Shown here piece by piece: positions 8,558-14,607 of a stretch of 34,566 nucleotides of DNA. Position 1 is the stretch's first letter; every line of letters begins with the position of its first letter. Source of the stretch: an uncultured bacterium (GTDB lineage Bacteria > Bacillota_I > Bacilli_A > RFN20 > CAG-826); NCBI GenBank assembly GCA_949285325.1, contig CASDYZ010000051.1:1-34566 (forward strand). Reading direction: 5' to 3'. Made by a program: the position numbers and the translations under genes. The notes beneath the pieces were generated by a model. That model saw only the letters and a program-made list of their open reading frames with translations. It made no database searches and had not been told where the DNA came from.

Positions 8558-8749
8558 ATGAACGATAATTTAGTAAGAAAAATGGATGAGCGCCAGCTCA
8601 AAAACGAAGTAGTTGGAGAAGCGATAACCTTGACAGCCGTCATGGCGGTAGTCGCCGCGGCAGTAGTGGCAGTTGTAGTGTATAGACTCTTCTTTGCCGG
8701 CAAGGGCTCAGTAACTATCCCAGGTGGCTGGAAATTCTCTTGGAATTAG
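8558..8749 (+). CDS. 63-residue single-pass membrane microprotein, unknown
   Basis: I do not recognise this small protein. It has a charged N-terminus (about 1-20, containing VRKMDERQLKNE), one strongly hydrophobic Ala/Val-rich helix (about 22-46), and a short polar C-terminal tail rich in Gly and Trp (IPGGWKFSW near 54-62). It has no cysteine and no lipobox. The SD AGGAGG lies ten bases before the ATG, inside the valS terminator stem. Its TAG stop directly touches the radC ATG, so the two are probably translationally coupled. A tail with conserved-looking GGW residues suggests a real gene rather than a chance ORF. A bacteriocin-like peptide or a membrane-localising partner are both possible; neither is shown. 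Confidence 0.7.
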   Translation: MNDNLVRKMDERQLKNEVVGEAITLTAVMAVVAAAVVAVVVYRLFFAGKGSVTIPGGWKFSWN

Positions 8750-9427
8750 ATGGGCAACATCAAAAAACTACCGCCACTAGATAGGCCAAGAGAAAAAGCG
8801 CTTAGATTTGGATTAGAAAATTTAAGCGACCAAGAACTTATTGCCATATTGATTTCGAGTGGGACTAAAAATAATAGTGCGATTGACATCGCCTCACATC
8901 TATTAAGCGAGAAAGGTGGGCTATTTAATCTATCGATAGCAAACTATAACGAACTGATAAAATACAAAGGGATATCGAAAGTCAACGCTTTAAAAATCAT
9001 AAGTGCTTTTGAACTCGGTAGGAGAAACACCGCCAAAAGTGTCGAGATAGAAGAAAGAAAAGCGGACAAAGATTACTTGATAAAAAAATATTCACCACAA
9101 TTTCAAAAATTTGAACAAGAGACGCTTTTGGTGATATCTTTAAACAAGAAAAGAAGGATAATTAAAGAGACGTTTTTATACCGCGGGACAAGCGAAGAGA
9201 CAAGCGTGTCGATAAAAGAAATTTTAAAAGAATTAATAAGCGCCGGGGCGTATAGTTTCTTCCTCGTCCACAACCACCCAAACATGGAAAGTAAACCATC
9301 ATATTTCGATATCGCCCTAACTACTACTCTCATAAAAGAGACAAAAAAACTAGGAATAAATTTACTCGATCACATCATCATCTCTAAGACTGATACATTC
9401 TCATTTAAAGAATCTAAGACAATATAA
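8750..9427 (+). CDS. radC: RadC-family JAB/MPN protein
   Basis: RadC proteins carry a C-terminal JAB1/MPN metalloprotease-like domain; despite the name, a direct DNA-repair role is doubtful. The 225-residue protein has an N-terminal helix-hairpin-helix region (about 60-92, YKGISKVNALKI) and an MPN domain with HNHP at 174-177, Ser184 and Asp187. These supply the predicted metal ligands (H-x-H, S, D). The usual spacing is kept, but the loop reads NMESKPS rather than the more common SGNPEPS. The ATG follows the microprotein stop with no gap and has only a weak GGA upstream, so coupled translation is likely. Confidence 0.93.
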   Translation: MGNIKKLPPLDRPREKALRFGLENLSDQELIAILISSGTKNNSAIDIASHLLSEKGGLFNLSIANYNELIKYKGISKVNALKIISAFELGRRNTAKSVEIEERKADKDYLIKKYSPQFQKFEQETLLVISLNKKRRIIKETFLYRGTSEETSVSIKEILKELISAGAYSFFLVHNHPNMESKPSYFDIALTTTLIKETKKLGINLLDHIIISKTDTFSFKESKTI

Positions 9428-9439
9428 GATAAAAAAATG

Positions 9440-9468
9440 TTGTATATAGATTATAACTATGTTATATT
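9440..9468 (+). promoter_or_regulatory. Sigma-A promoter for rplU-prp-rpmA
   Basis: TTGTAT (9440-9445), a 17-base spacer and TATATT (9463-9468) lie just upstream of the structured leader. They predict a start near 9475. Confidence 0.65.
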
Positions 9469-9474
9469 ACATGC

Positions 9475-9588
9475 GTTGTCGCCTCACTAGCTACAACCGC
9501 CTAGAATAGGTAACTAACTAGAATATAATAATATATTCTGACCTCAATAGCGAGTCATTAGTGAATTTTTAAAAAGGAGGGACTCTCA
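9475..9588 (+). ncRNA. Structured 5' leader of rplU, probable L21 leader
   Basis: The region between the promoter and rplU is non-coding and can fold extensively. TCACTA (9484-9489) closes with TAGTGA (9559-9564). Inside are the short hairpin CCTA-GAAT-AGG (9500-9510) and a perfect 8-bp hairpin AGAATATA/TATATTCT (9520-9539). A long-range closing helix with internal hairpins directly before rplU is what is expected of the Firmicutes L21 leader, thought to mediate autogenous control by L21. I did not fit it to a covariance model. Confidence 0.6.
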
Positions 9589-9897
9589 ATGTACGCAGTG
9601 ATTGAGACTGGTGGAAAGCAAATCCGCGTCGAAGTTGGACAAAAAATATTTGTCGAAAAATTAGAAGCGGAAGTAGATGCTCAAGTAACATTTGACAAAG
9701 TGCTTTTCATCGGTGATAAAAAAATCAGTGTTGGTAAACCTTATGTCAAAGGTGCTAATGTGGTCGCCCGTGTTGCAAAACATGGACTTGGCAAGAAGAT
9801 TCGCGTCTTCAAATACAAATCTAAAGCTAACGAACGCAAGACCATCGGACATCGCCAACCATATACTTGTTTAGTTGTTGAAAGCATCAATGCCTAA
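9589..9897 (+). CDS. rplU: 50S ribosomal protein L21
   Basis: L21 is a 23S rRNA-binding protein of the large subunit. The 102-residue product begins with [18 protein letters not shown], the classic L21 start. It contains the conserved [11 protein letters not shown] rRNA-contact region and the [11 protein letters not shown] signature near the C-terminus. The start is supported by a strong GGAGG eleven bases upstream. It heads the conserved rplU-prp-rpmA operon; expression is probably controlled through the leader at 9475-9588. Confidence 0.98.
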   Translation: MYAVIETGGKQIRVEVGQKIFVEKLEAEVDAQVTFDKVLFIGDKKISVGKPYVKGANVVARVAKHGLGKKIRVFKYKSKANERKTIGHRQPYTCLVVESINA

Positions 9898-9899
9898 TC

Positions 9900-10208
9900 A
9901 TGATTAAAGTCAAAATTATTTACAAAAATCAAAAATTTGAATCTTTAGAAGTGAGTGGGCACGCCAACTTCGCTCCTAGTGGAAGCGACCTAGTGTGCTC
10001 GGCAGTAAGTGCTGTTCTCACTGGAGGATTCAATAACATTAAAGATGAAAATTCTTTATCGCTCAAACTAGATAATGGATACGCATCCATCACCAGCAAG
10101 GGCGAAATTACTAAACACGATGAAATAGTGATTGAAACGATTATTGTCTCACTTAAGACGATAGAAGAAAGTTATCCTAAATTCATCGAAATTAAACAAA
10201 TAGATTAA
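9900..10208 (+). CDS. prp: Ribosomal-processing cysteine protease Prp
   Basis: Prp (YsxB) cleaves the N-terminal extension of ribosomal protein L27 in Firmicutes and relatives. The 102-residue protein has the catalytic pair His21 (in VSGHANF) and Cys33 (in [10 protein letters not shown]), with the normal spacing. It lies between rplU and rpmA, two bases after the rplU stop, the standard position. Its expected substrate, an extended L27, is encoded immediately downstream, so the protease-substrate pair is complete. Confidence 0.95.
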   Translation: MIKVKIIYKNQKFESLEVSGHANFAPSGSDLVCSAVSAVLTGGFNNIKDENSLSLKLDNGYASITSKGEITKHDEIVIETIIVSLKTIEESYPKFIEIKQID

Positions 10209-10221
10209 AGAGGTGTTAAAA

Positions 10222-10509
10222 ATGATGAAATTTAAATTAGATTTACAACTCTTTGCTTCGAAAAAAGGTGTTGGTTCGACTAAGAATGGTCGTGATTCAG
10301 CTGGTAGAAGACTCGGCGCGAAAGTAAGCGATGGTGAGTGGTGTCACGCCGGTTCGATAATTTATCGACAAAGAGGTACAAAAATTTATCCAGGAGAAAA
10401 TACTAAAAAAGGTGGAGATGATACCATCTTCGCACTCGTCTCTGGAATTGTGAAATACGAAAGACTCGGACGCGATAAAAAAGCGGTGAGAGTAATCGCA
10501 GATAAATAA
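10222..10509 (+). CDS. rpmA: 50S ribosomal protein L27 with Prp-cleaved extension
   Basis: L27 sits near the peptidyl-transferase centre. The predicted N-terminus reads LDLQLFA followed by [14 protein letters not shown]. The LQLFA-SKKG junction matches the Prp cleavage site of Firmicutes L27, with cleavage expected after Ala12. I prefer the ATG at 10222 (95 residues): the SD AAGAGGTG at 10208-10215 is six bases upstream, whereas the longer GTG at 10213 would lie inside that SD. The ATG at 10225 is equally possible. The gene follows prp by 13 bases and is ended by the hairpin at 10526. Confidence 0.96.
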   Translation: MMKFKLDLQLFASKKGVGSTKNGRDSAGRRLGAKVSDGEWCHAGSIIYRQRGTKIYPGENTKKGGDDTIFALVSGIVKYERLGRDKKAVRVIADK

Positions 10510-10525
10510 GTTAATAAAATAAGTT

Positions 10526-10550
10526 AAGACCACAATTAGTGGTCTTTCTT
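10526..10550 (+). terminator. Intrinsic terminator of rplU-prp-rpmA
   Basis: AAGACCAC (10526-10533) pairs perfectly with GTGGTCTT (10539-10546) around a 5-base loop. It is followed by a T-rich stretch. Confidence 0.85.
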
Positions 10551-10573
10551 TCTTAATAAATTAATTGTATAAT
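10545..10573 (+). promoter_or_regulatory. Candidate promoter for the GT2-obgE-ruvAB unit
   Basis: A perfect TATAAT is at 10568-10573. The -35 region 17 bases upstream (TTTCTT, 10545-10550) is weak and overlaps the tail of the preceding terminator. The first gene starts 20 bases downstream with a GAGG SD. Confidence 0.5.
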
Positions 10574-10592
10574 TAATTAATGAGGTTTTTAT

Positions 10593-11549
10593 ATGAAATT
10601 AGTGTCGATAGTTGTTCCTATGTATAACGAAGAAGAAATGGCCCCTATCTTCTTAAAAGAAGTAAGTGCCGTTATGTCTTCTTTAAAAGATTATAATTTT
10701 GAAATTGTCGCGGTTAACGATGGCTCAAAAGATAATACTTTAGATATTTTAAAATCATCTTTAAAAGATTATCCGAATTTAGTCATCGTCAATTTATCGC
10801 GTAATTTTGGGCATGAAAGCGCCCTTCACGCTGGACTAATAAACGCTAGAGGGGATGCGGTTATACCGATGGATGCTGACTTACAAGATCCACCTTCTCT
10901 CATAATAGAATTAATTAAGAAGTGGGAAGAAGGATATGACGTCGTCAACGCGAAAAGAAAAAGTCGCGATGAAGACACTCGTTTTAAAAGAGGAACAGCT
11001 GAATTATTCTATAAATTAATCAATAAACTGTCACCAAAGGTGAAAATACCAGAAAATGTCGCTAATTTTAGACTTATTGATAGAAAAGCGCTCGATGTCG
11101 TCTTGTCTTTAAGTGAAAAGAGCCGTGTCTTTAGAGTCGAAGTTCCTTTTGTCGGATTTAGAGTAGGAGAAGTGTTATTTTCTCGTCCAAAACGCGACAA
11201 AGGATATTCAAAATACAATACGAAAGCGATGGTTAATCTCGCTATCGACTCTACTATATCTTTAACTAATCGCCCACTTGAATGGTGCATTGGTTGGACT
11301 GCGACGATGGGGATCATCACCGTCTTATCAATAATAAGCGAAATTGTCATCGCTATACTTTTAGCACTAGATGTCTTATCTTTTAGTTGGATGTACATGC
11401 TCATTTGGTTAATTGTTAACATTGTTTTGATTGTCGGGTGCGTTTTAATGGTGCAACTAAGTATCATGTCTTTATATTTAGCTAAAAATATTGTAGAGAC
11501 GAGAAATAGACCAGACGTCATCGTAAGAGAAGTGATAAGGAAGGAATAA
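10593..11549 (+). CDS. Membrane glycosyltransferase, GT2 family (DPM1/GtrB-like)
   Basis: A family 2 glycosyltransferase that probably transfers a sugar from a nucleotide sugar to undecaprenyl phosphate on the inner face of the membrane. The GT-A domain shows PMYNEE (9-14), NDGSKD (42-47) and the metal-binding DADLQDPP (94-101). Two C-terminal transmembrane helices (about 232-260 and 265-295) give the GtrB/YkcC/CsbB architecture. At 318 residues the length is typical. Donor sugar and final acceptor cannot be read from sequence. It has its own terminator upstream and sits between rpmA and obgE, which are often adjacent, so it looks like an insertion into a conserved ribosome cluster. Confidence 0.9.
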   Translation: MKLVSIVVPMYNEEEMAPIFLKEVSAVMSSLKDYNFEIVAVNDGSKDNTLDILKSSLKDYPNLVIVNLSRNFGHESALHAGLINARGDAVIPMDADLQDPPSLIIELIKKWEEGYDVVNAKRKSRDEDTRFKRGTAELFYKLINKLSPKVKIPENVANFRLIDRKALDVVLSLSEKSRVFRVEVPFVGFRVGEVLFSRPKRDKGYSKYNTKAMVNLAIDSTISLTNRPLEWCIGWTATMGIITVLSIISEIVIAILLALDVLSFSWMYMLIWLIVNIVLIVGCVLMVQLSIMSLYLAKNIVETRNRPDVIVREVIRKE

Positions 11550-11554
11550 AATAA

Positions 11555-12823
11555 GTGTTTATCGATCGCGTCATAATCGAAGTTAGAAGTGGAAAAGGTG
11601 GCGATGGGGCAATCGCTTTTAGGCGTGAAAAATATGTGCCTAAAGGTGGACCAAGTGGTGGGAATGGTGGAAGAGGCGCTTCCATCTATTTAAGAGCCAA
11701 TAAGACGATAAATACTTTATTCAATTTCCGTCACTCAAAGACTATTATCGGAGAAGATGGCGAAAAAGGGGGAAGTAAAAACCAATACGGTAAATACGCT
11801 ATAGATGTCTATGTCGATGTTCCAGTCGGGACGGTCGTATATCTAGAAGAAGGTAAACGTTTTTTAGTCGATTTAGATCGAGATGGTAAAACTTTTAAAG
11901 TCGCAAAAGGGGGAAGAGGAGGAAGAGGAAATACTTGCTTTAAATCCCCAACTAATAGAGCGCCTAAGATCGCTGAAAATGGCGAGCCAGGAGAGAGAAA
12001 AAGACTAATATTAGAACTCAAATTACTCGCCGATGTCGGTGTAGTTGGCCTTCCTAGTGTTGGTAAATCAACGCTTTTAAGTGTCATTTCCAGCGCCCGT
12101 CCTGAAATTGCCGATTATCCTTTTACGACTATCATCCCAAATCTTGGTGTCGTGTATCATAAAAATAAAAGTTTTGTCGTCGCCGATTTACCTGGGCTTA
12201 TAAAAGGGGCACACCAAGGTAGAGGTCTAGGGCTACAATTTTTAAGACATATAGAGAGATGTAGACTCATCATCCACGTCGTAGATATGGGAGAAAATGG
12301 AAGAGATCCGATAGAAGATTATGAGACGATAGTCGATGAACTCAATCAGTACGGGCTAGGTCTAATAAAAAGAAGGATGATTGTCGTCGCTTCAAAGATG
12401 GATGAAGAAGGCGCGGATAAAAAACTTGATATTTTGCAAAAACATTTAAAAAATACGAAAATTATCCCGATATCGTCACTTAGTGATGAAGGGATAGATG
12501 AACTTTTAGATGAATGCATTAAACTATTAGATGAGATACCTTTAACCCCTCTTTACGAGGTGGAGGACGATGAAACTAAAGTGTACACTTTAGATGATGA
12601 AAAAGAATTTGTTATACTCCATCCTGAAGCACACCGCTTCGTCATAAGTGGAGATAAAATTATTAAATATTACAAAATGACTAATATATCGACAGATGAA
12701 GGGATGATGAAATTGTTATCTCATTTTAGACATATCGGTATCGATGATGAACTAGAGAGGATGGGGGCAAAAAACGGAGATACAGTCGAGATATGCGACT
12801 TTGTCTTTGACTATGTCGAATAA
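11555..12823 (+). CDS. obgE: GTPase ObgE/CgtA
   Basis: Obg is an essential GTPase involved in large-subunit maturation and linked to ppGpp signalling. The 422-residue protein has the glycine-rich Obg fold (1-158; GKGGDG at 13-18 and KGGPSGGNGGRG at 30-41). The G domain has G1 GLPSVGKST at 165-173 and G3 DLPGLI shortly after. A C-terminal OCT domain is present (about 345-422). The start is GTG at 11555, with AAGGA about ten bases upstream; the MFIDRV start matches Obg family N-termini. It follows the glycosyltransferase by five bases. Confidence 0.97.
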   Translation: MFIDRVIIEVRSGKGGDGAIAFRREKYVPKGGPSGGNGGRGASIYLRANKTINTLFNFRHSKTIIGEDGEKGGSKNQYGKYAIDVYVDVPVGTVVYLEEGKRFLVDLDRDGKTFKVAKGGRGGRGNTCFKSPTNRAPKIAENGEPGERKRLILELKLLADVGVVGLPSVGKSTLLSVISSARPEIADYPFTTIIPNLGVVYHKNKSFVVADLPGLIKGAHQGRGLGLQFLRHIERCRLIIHVVDMGENGRDPIEDYETIVDELNQYGLGLIKRRMIVVASKMDEEGADKKLDILQKHLKNTKIIPISSLSDEGIDELLDECIKLLDEIPLTPLYEVEDDETKVYTLDDEKEFVILHPEAHRFVISGDKIIKYYKMTNISTDEGMMKLLSHFRHIGIDDELERMGAKNGDTVEICDFVFDYVE

Positions 12824-12826
12824 TTT

Positions 12827-12922
12827 ATGAAAAACGAAAAAATTGACGTCGCTTTAATTTCTTCACTCGTCAGTGCGTTCATCATACTTTTAGTCATATT
12901 GTTATTTATTTTGATAAATTAG
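12827..12922 (+). CDS. 31-residue predicted single-TM micro-ORF between obgE and ruvA
   Basis: An ATG three bases after the obgE stop opens a 31-codon frame. It has a charged start (MKNEKID) followed by a continuous hydrophobic stretch (ALISSLVSAFIILLVILLF) that would form one membrane helix. No separate SD is visible; it would depend on coupling to obgE. Its TAG stop overlaps the SD (AGGAGA) of ruvA, a tight arrangement. The topology is like that of known bacterial membrane microproteins, but there is no family I recognise and an AT-rich gap can produce such a frame by chance. Confidence 0.45.
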   Translation: MKNEKIDVALISSLVSAFIILLVILLFILIN

Positions 12923-12933
12923 GAGAAACATTC

Positions 12934-13485
12934 ATGATATTTTATTTAAAAGGAAAAATAGTTTATAAAGATGAGAGCAGTGTAGTAGTCGACGTCAACG
13001 ATGTCGCCTATCAAGTTTTAGTGTCCCACATCGAACAATATACGATAGGAGAAGAATGCTTAATCTACACTTATAGTGTAGTGAGAGAAGATGAAGAATA
13101 TTTAGTCGGATTTAATTCCCTCGATGAAAAAAGCGTCTTCTTATCTTTAATTAAAGTTAAAGGGCTAGGCCCAAAAAGCGCGATTAACGCCCTATCTAAC
13201 ACTACCCCTGAACTAGTTCTTAAAGCTATTGCTTCTAACAATGTCGCCTTCTTAAAAAAATTACCAGGTATCGGCTCGAAAGCTGCCGCCCAAATAATTT
13301 TAGACTTAAAAGGACAATTGACGGGCACGAAAGGCGATCCTAGCGTGTATGAAGAAGTGTATGATGCACTTAAAGAATTAGGGTACAAAGGCACACTTAT
13401 CGATAAAGTTTTATCAAATATAAACGAGCCAGATTTAACGAGTGAACAACTCTTAAAGCTCGCTCTTAGCAAGATGAGGAAATAA
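12934..13485 (+). CDS. ruvA: Holliday junction branch-migration protein RuvA
   Basis: RuvA binds four-way junctions and loads the RuvB motor. The 183-residue protein begins MIFYLKGKIV, the N-terminal OB fold. Two helix-hairpin-helix motifs follow (VKGLGPKSAINAL near 72-84 and LPGIGSKAAAQIILDLKG near 108-125). The C-terminal RuvB-contacting domain contains LKELGY. It is slightly shorter than the usual 190-205 residues because of a short flexible linker. The start has SD AGGAGA. ruvB follows after two bases. No ruvC is nearby; Firmicutes normally use RecU. Confidence 0.97.
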   Translation: MIFYLKGKIVYKDESSVVVDVNDVAYQVLVSHIEQYTIGEECLIYTYSVVREDEEYLVGFNSLDEKSVFLSLIKVKGLGPKSAINALSNTTPELVLKAIASNNVAFLKKLPGIGSKAAAQIILDLKGQLTGTKGDPSVYEEVYDALKELGYKGTLIDKVLSNINEPDLTSEQLLKLALSKMRK

Positions 13486-13487
13486 TT

Positions 13488-14492
13488 ATGTCGAGATTGA
13501 TGGATGCTTCTAAAAATAAAAGCGAAGAGAAAGAAGAAATATCGTTAAGACCGCAAAAACTAAATGAATATGTCGGTCAAAGCGATTTAAAAGAAAATTT
13601 AAAAGTTTTTATTGGTGCGGCCCTTAAAAGAGAAGAGCCACTCGACCACATCCTCTTTTATGGTCCACCTGGACTTGGTAAGACGACTCTCGCCTATGTC
13701 ATTGCCAATGAGATGGGGGCGAAACTGCACCTCGCCAATGGCCCTAGCATTGAAAAAACTGGCGACTTAGCGGCCCTATTGACATCGTTAGAGCCAGGCG
13801 ACGTATTATTTATCGATGAAATTCACCGTCTACCACGAGTTGTTGAAGAAGTACTTTATGGGGCGATGGAAGATTTTAATTTAACTATCCTCATCAATAA
13901 AGACAATTCTCAAAGAGCACTCAATCTCCCTCTCCCTCCTTTCACATTGATAGGCGCGACCACTAGAGCTGGAGACTTATCCCTCCCACTTAGAACTAGA
14001 TTTGGTTATACTGAGAAAATTAATTTTTACAGCGTCGATGAAATAAATCAAATCGTTCACCGCACCGCGAGAGTATTTAACTGTAAAATCGACGATGATG
14101 CGGCTTTCGAAATCGCCAAAAGAAGTAGAGGTACTCCACGTATCGCTAATAGATTATTTAAAAGAGTGAGAGATTTTGCTAATTTTGATGGTAAAGATGA
14201 CATATCTTTAATTGAAACACAAAAAGCTTTAAAAGCGTTAAAAGTCGATGAAATTGGTTTAGATGATGTCGATATTCGATATTTAAAAACATTGATTGAA
14301 AGATTTAAAGGTGGTCCGGTAGGACTTGAAGTACTCGCCAACGCAATTGGGGAAGAGACGATGAATTTAGAAGATGTTTATGAGCCTTATTTGCTTCAAA
14401 TTGGTTTAGTCGATCGCACTCCTAGAGGAAGAGTGGCGACTGAAAAAGCGTATAAACATTTAAAAATTACCCATCAAGGTCAACTATTTTAG
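13488..14492 (+). CDS. ruvB: Holliday junction helicase motor RuvB
   Basis: RuvB is the hexameric AAA+ ATPase that drives branch migration with RuvA. The 334-residue protein has Walker A GPPGLGKT at 59-66, Walker B FIDEIHRL with DEIH at 110-113, the sensor stretch GATTRAGDLS with the downstream LRTRFG arginine region, and a C-terminal winged helix (RTPRGRVATEKAYKH). Length and motifs are normal. GAGGA in the end of ruvA serves as SD, and the two-base gap means coupled expression. Confidence 0.98.
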   Translation: MSRLMDASKNKSEEKEEISLRPQKLNEYVGQSDLKENLKVFIGAALKREEPLDHILFYGPPGLGKTTLAYVIANEMGAKLHLANGPSIEKTGDLAALLTSLEPGDVLFIDEIHRLPRVVEEVLYGAMEDFNLTILINKDNSQRALNLPLPPFTLIGATTRAGDLSLPLRTRFGYTEKINFYSVDEINQIVHRTARVFNCKIDDDAAFEIAKRSRGTPRIANRLFKRVRDFANFDGKDDISLIETQKALKALKVDEIGLDDVDIRYLKTLIERFKGGPVGLEVLANAIGEETMNLEDVYEPYLLQIGLVDRTPRGRVATEKAYKHLKITHQGQLF

Positions 14493-14503
14493 ATATAAAA
14501 AGA

Positions 14504-14520
14504 TAGTAAAAACATAGTTT
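14504..14520 (-). promoter_or_regulatory. Direct-repeat box TAGTAA-N5-TAGTTT (copy D)
   Basis: TAGTAA (14504-14509) and TAGTTT (14515-14520) are spaced by 11 bases. This is the complement orientation and the weakest match to the CTACTA-N5-CTACTA boxes at 392, 24898 and 29661. It lies just upstream of the predicted secDF promoter and overlaps an AT-rich hairpin. Confidence 0.25.
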
Positions 14521-14526
14521 TTATTA

Positions 14527-14555
14527 TTGAAATATGTATATATTTGTAGTATTTT
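14527..14555 (+). promoter_or_regulatory. Candidate sigma-A promoter for secDF
   Basis: TTGAAA (14527-14532), a 17-base spacer and TATTTT (14550-14555) lie about 50 bases before the secDF ATG. They imply a leader of about 45 bases. Confidence 0.5.
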
Positions 14556-14607
14556 AATTGATAGACGTGCGTACACGCTTATGTATCACTAGTTTGGAGG
14601 AACAGAT

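Larger units (their letters stand above)
14493..14607 (+). other. Intergenic region between ruvB and secDF
   Basis: It contains the repeat box at 14504-14520, an AT-only hairpin (TAAAAAC/GTTTTTA around ATA) that is a weak terminator candidate, the promoter at 14527-14555, a small CGTG/CACG hairpin in the predicted leader (14566-14577), and a good SD (TTGGAGG) before the ATG at 14608. No gene is seen. Confidence 0.5.

Noticed and set aside
8509-8703. Minus-strand frame opposite the 63-residue microprotein
   Set aside because: Threonine/alanine repeats (TTTATTAAATTAMTA) are the mirror of the Ala/Val helix codons on the + strand, and no SD is present.
9428-9588. A riboswitch other than the L21 leader
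   Set aside because: No purine, TPP, SAM, T-box or other known core motif is seen, and the position before rplU favours the L21 leader.
10213-10221. GTG start for rpmA
   Set aside because: This codon is part of the SD (AAGAGGTG) for the ATG at 10222 and would not match L27 N-termini.
14508-14525. AT-only hairpin after ruvB as a terminator
   Set aside because: The stem has a single G-C pair and a 3-base loop; it is listed only as a weak candidate and not as a terminator feature.
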